From assembly GCA_964613155.1 (NCBI GenBank), contig CAZTHP010000053.1, positions 1 through 19,350 of the forward strand: a stretch of 19,350 bases of DNA. Reading direction: 5' to 3'. The position numbers and the translations under genes were made by a program. Positions 16,801 to 19,350 of the stretch are shown here, one piece after another. Position 1 is the stretch's first letter, and each line of letters opens with the position of its first letter. Under the pieces are notes generated by a model that saw nothing but the letters and a program-made list of their open reading frames with translations, was not told the DNA's origin and did no database searches. Source of the DNA: TWA4 sp964613155 (GTDB lineage Bacteria; Bacillota; Clostridia; Lachnospirales; Lachnospiraceae).

Positions 16801-19350
16801 AAAAATATACAGCTGTCTAGTATGGAGTTAGATGATGCAGTTCGTAAGGAATTAAAATTAGGGGAGACAGACTCTTTAACAGAGTCCTTAATCCTTTCTG
16901 TTACCAGTTTAAATCTTTCCGGAAGATATCTGGATGATATATCTGGGATTGAAGTTTTTGCAAATCTAAAAGAATTGGATTTGAGCAATAATTATATTTT
17001 GGATATTTCCAGCGTAGCACAGTTGACGAATTTGACCAAATTGGATGTAAGTGGAAACCGAATTACGGATGTATCTTCCTTAACACAGTTGTCTTCCTTA
17101 AAGTCTCTGAATCTGTCTGAGAATTTTATTACAAGCATTGAACCGCTTACCGGATTGATAAAACTAAGTGTACTGGATGTATCGGACAACCCGGAAATGG
17201 ATTGGAGCAGTTTGAATAGTTTTACCTTGCTGAAAGAATTAAATCTTTCAGGTAATGTGCTTTCTAGTAATAACCTGGAATGTTTAAACGAATTGACGCA
17301 GTTGGAAGTACTCTATGTCAACAATTGTGCTTTGCAGAGTTTAAGTGGTTTAAATGCAGAAGGTTTACAAATTTTTGAGGCTGCGAACAATGAGTTGACC
17401 TCATTAGAAGGATTGCATACTAATCTTTTAACAGAAATCGATGTTCATAATAATTCACTGAGTGATATTTCTGTATTAACTAATGCATCAGAATTGAAAA
17501 AAGCAGATTTATCAATAAATGAATTAAATGATAGTGCAGCAAATAATCTGAAAGGATGTAGCAATCTGCAGATTCTTAACCTGACTCGAAATCAGCTGAA
17601 ATCTGTTGGTTTTGTAGAAAAATTGAATCTGATTACTTGTTTGGACATGAGTTACAACTCTATCAGTAATCTGAGTGGTTTAAACGGTAAAACAAATTTA
17701 GAAACCTTATCTTTGCATTATTGCGGATTGACAGATTCATTTTCGCAAATTCTTCTTACATTAGAAGGACTTAAGGTTCTGGATTTATCCTACAATGATT
17801 TTACAGATGGTACCTTCCTTCTTCAGCTGCATAATCTGCAGTCGGTGGATTTATCCAATAATAACTTGTCAGATGTTTCGATTTTTGAAGGTGTTCAATT
17901 TGCAGTTGATTATTCTGCTGATGAAGTACCGGTCAAAGCAATTACGATGCGCGAAGAAGAAGTTTCAACATCTGTAGGGAAAAGCGTAAGAATTTCAGCA
18001 TATGTTTATCCGTATGCGGCAACTGATCAGACAATTAACTGGACATCCTCTGATAATTCGATTGCGACAATTGATGAGTATGGCTATGTGACTGCGCTTG
18101 CAGAAGGTGTTGTTACGATTACAGCATCCAGTCGAAATGGAAAGACAGCAGTTTGCCAGTTGACAATTACGGAAAAAGTAAATGAACTCAATATTCTTTC
18201 ACATCCTGGGGATTATACCGGTTACGTAGGAGATACGGCGGTATTTACAATAGAGGCAGAGGGAGAAGGACTGAGTTACCAGTGGCAGTATTGTAATGCA
18301 GGAACCAGTACCTGGAAAAATTCCGGTCAGATGGGAAATAAGACTTCCACCCTGAGCGTACCAGTTACAGAAGCACGAAATGGTCAAAAGTATCGTTGTG
18401 TTGTAACGGAGGGAAGCGGAAACAGTGTTACATCGAATGCGGCAGTACTGAATGTAGTAAGTAAAGCAACGAAATTAGTGATCACCAGTCAGCCGGTGGA
18501 TTATATCGGAGAAGTAGGTGAAAGTGCGAAATTTACCGTAACTGCAGAAGGGGAAGGACTAAGTTACCAATGGCAGTATTGCAATGCAGGAAAAGCAGAA
18601 TGGAAATCATCCAGTCAAAGTGGAAATCAGACCAATACATTAAGGATACCGATTACACAGGCCAGAGATGGACAGAAGTATCGTTGCTTTATCACAGATA
18701 AAAATGGAAATTCATTAATATCTGCAGTTGCAATCTTACATGTGAAAACCGCAACTGCTGAATTGAAGATCACTAGTCAACCGAAAGATTACAGGGGTTC
18801 GCTTGGAGAAACGGCACTGTTTTCAGTATCAGCACAGGGTGAAAAACTGAGCTATCAGTGGCAGTTCTGTAATGCTGGTTACAGTACTTGGAAAAATTCT
18901 GGTCAGAGTGGAAATCAGACCGATACACTGCGGATACCGATCACAGCAGCCAGGGATGGACAGAAGTATCGTTGTGTGATTACAGATTGTAACAATGAAC
19001 AAATTATTTCCGATGAAGCAGTTCTGCACGTTGGAACAGCAGATGTGGTAACGATTACCAGTCAGCCAGTGGATTACACAGGAGAAACAGGGGATACGGC
19101 TAAATTTACTGTAAAAGCAAGCGGAAATGCTCTGAACTATCAGTGGCAGTACTGCAATGCAGGTTATAATACCTGGAAAAATTCTGGTCAGACAGGAAAT
19201 AAGACTTCCAGTTTAAGTGTACCGATCACAGCAGCTCGAAATGGACAGAAATATCGCTGTGTGATCACAGATGGAACGGGAAATCAGATTATAAGCAGTA
19301 CAGCAGTACTTCATGTAGGAACAGCAGTAAATGAGGTAACAATCACGAGC
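13803..19350 (+). CDS. Giant secreted LRR / beta-solenoid / Ig-repeat surface protein (partial, interrupted by an assembly gap)
   Basis: At least 1,846 residues if the gap is 90 bases long; the gene runs off the right edge. Order: signal peptide (1-26, ending VLAA); acidic Glu/Thr/Gln linker (27-96); BspA-type LRRs (~97-497) with 23-residue units such as SSLRTLGGYAFYDC; a Gly/Val-rich beta-solenoid-like segment (~526-656); an unrecognised region (~676-1030); internalin-like LRRs (~1032-1361, LxxLDLSxNxIxDIS); a Big2 domain (~1376-1456); Ig-like repeats from 1459. ATG 13803 is 8 bases from AGGAGA (13789-13794); ATG 13800 is also possible. The frame is mod 0 before the Ns and mod 1 after, which a 90-base gap resolves. 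From 15058 to the right edge the frame has no stop. The likely role is adhesion or binding of host or microbial ligands. The cell-wall anchor would lie beyond the window. Confidence 0.9.
14274..14485 (+). repeat. Long direct repeat in the LRR region, copy 1
   Basis: This 212-base block starts TATGCATTCCGAGG and ends ACGATACC. It recurs 615 bases downstream at 14889-15110, with one visible mismatch (A at 14285, G at 14900) in all the bases that can be compared. Copy 1 is complete and encodes AFRGTGITSITIPKTVTSCD through YASYVDSVTIP. Its G+C (about 45-50%) is visibly higher than that of the capsule genes. Confidence 0.9.
14505..14642 (+). repeat. 69-base tandem repeats encoding BspA-type LRRs
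   Basis: Two adjacent 69-base units (14505-14573 and 14574-14642) each start GGAGGCT and encode a 23-residue leucine-rich repeat with YAFYDC and MSMPSSLRTLG. A third, more diverged unit starts at 14643. The exact 69-base period keeps frame. G+C is near 50% here, against about 30% in the flanking coding DNA downstream of 15110. Confidence 0.85.
14889..15110 (+). repeat. Long direct repeat in the LRR region, copy 2 (interrupted by the N gap)
   Basis: This matches 14274-14485 on both sides of the gap. 14889-14955 aligns with 14274-14340, and 15056-15110 aligns with 14431-14485. The missing middle corresponds to 14341-14430, 90 bases. The offset is 615 bases (205 codons) on the left side. On the right it is 625 as written, 615 after correcting the placeholder length. 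Confidence 0.88.
14956..15055. other. Assembly gap (exactly 100 Ns)
   Basis: The run is exactly 100 Ns, the conventional placeholder for a gap of unknown size. It sits inside the second copy of a near-identical repeat, the situation in which short-read assemblies break. Aligned with copy 1 the true missing length is 90 bases, or 90 plus a multiple of the repeat unit if more copies were collapsed. The apparent stop at 15075-15077 is a frame artefact of the placeholder. Confidence 0.95.
18187..18474 (+). repeat. Ig-like repeat 1 (96 residues)
   Basis: This is the first and most diverged unit: LNILSHPGDYTGYVGDTA, then LSYQWQYCNAG, WKNSGQ and NGQKYRCVVTEGSG. The W in YQWQY and the Y-x-C motif mark it as an Ig-like beta-sandwich. 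Cysteine codons are at 18292 and 18397, 35 residues apart. Confidence 0.88.
18475..18762 (+). repeat. Ig-like repeat 2 (96 residues)
   Basis: This unit runs from LVITSQPVDYIGEVGESA through YQWQYCNAG to DGQKYRCFITDKNG. The period from repeat 1 is 288 bases. Cysteine codons are at 18580 and 18685, the same relative positions as in repeat 1. Confidence 0.9.
18763..19047 (+). repeat. Ig-like repeat 3 (95 residues)
   Basis: This unit runs from LKITSQPKDYRGSLGETA through YQWQFCNAG to DGQKYRCVITDCNN. The cysteine pair is at 18868 and 18973, plus a third Cys in the ITDCNNEQ turn. It is one codon shorter than its neighbours. Confidence 0.9.
19048..19335 (+). repeat. Ig-like repeat 4 (96 residues)
   Basis: This unit runs from VTITSQPVDYTGETGDTA through YQWQYCNAG to NGQKYRCVITDGTG. 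Cysteine codons are at 19153 and 19258. A fifth unit begins at 19336 (VTITS) and is cut by the window edge. Confidence 0.9.

Noticed and set aside
18187..19350. Regular repeats considered as a CRISPR array or other non-coding repeat
   Set aside because: The period is 285-288 bases, in frame, and each unit encodes an Ig-like domain. There are no short palindromic repeats and no spacers.

Overview
The window looks like chromosomal DNA of a low-GC Gram-positive anaerobe of the Clostridia, most likely a gut Lachnospiraceae member. This is inferred from the A+T-rich composition, strong AGGA/GGAG ribosome binding sites, the Gram-positive CpsB/C/D-type capsule regulators, and a giant secreted BspA/LRR/Ig-repeat protein. 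All supported genes lie on the + strand. I see no rRNA, tRNA, CRISPR array, insertion sequence or phage gene.

Region 1 (1-338) holds the last 29 codons of an unidentified upstream gene and a 246-base leader before the capsule genes.

Region 2 (339-13008) is a compact Wzx/Wzy-type capsule or exopolysaccharide operon of 12 genes. Most junctions are under 50 bases or overlap. In order: the initiating undecaprenyl-phosphate sugar-phosphate transferase, a GT2 and two GT4 glycosyltransferases, an EpsG-type polymerase, a TupA-like ATP-grasp enzyme, a Wzx flippase, a UDP-glucuronate 4-epimerase, UDP-glucose 6-dehydrogenase, and then the chain-length and phosphorelay set CpsC (copolymerase), CpsD (tyrosine kinase) and CpsB (PHP tyrosine phosphatase). 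The two sugar-nucleotide enzymes would turn UDP-glucose into UDP-glucuronate and UDP-galacturonate, so an acidic, uronate-containing polymer is predicted. The ATP-grasp enzyme could attach an amino compound to such a uronate; this is a hypothesis. The regulatory cassette sits at the 3' end of the operon, the reverse of the streptococcal layout.

Region 3 (13009-13279) is a 271-base intergenic stretch with weak hairpins and no clear terminator.

Region 4 (13280-19350) encodes a small unrecognised lipoprotein and, 16 bases downstream, one enormous secreted surface protein that runs off the right edge. Its domains are a signal peptide, an acidic Glu/Thr/Gln linker, BspA-type LRRs, a beta-solenoid-like segment, an unrecognised region of about 350 residues, internalin-like LRRs, a Big2 domain, and four complete Ig-like repeats of 95-96 residues plus the start of a fifth. 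A run of exactly 100 Ns (14956-15055) interrupts it. The N run falls inside the second copy of a near-identical 212-base repeat. Alignment with the first copy predicts 90 missing bases, which restores the reading frame, so the apparent stop at 15077 is an artefact and the gene is probably intact.
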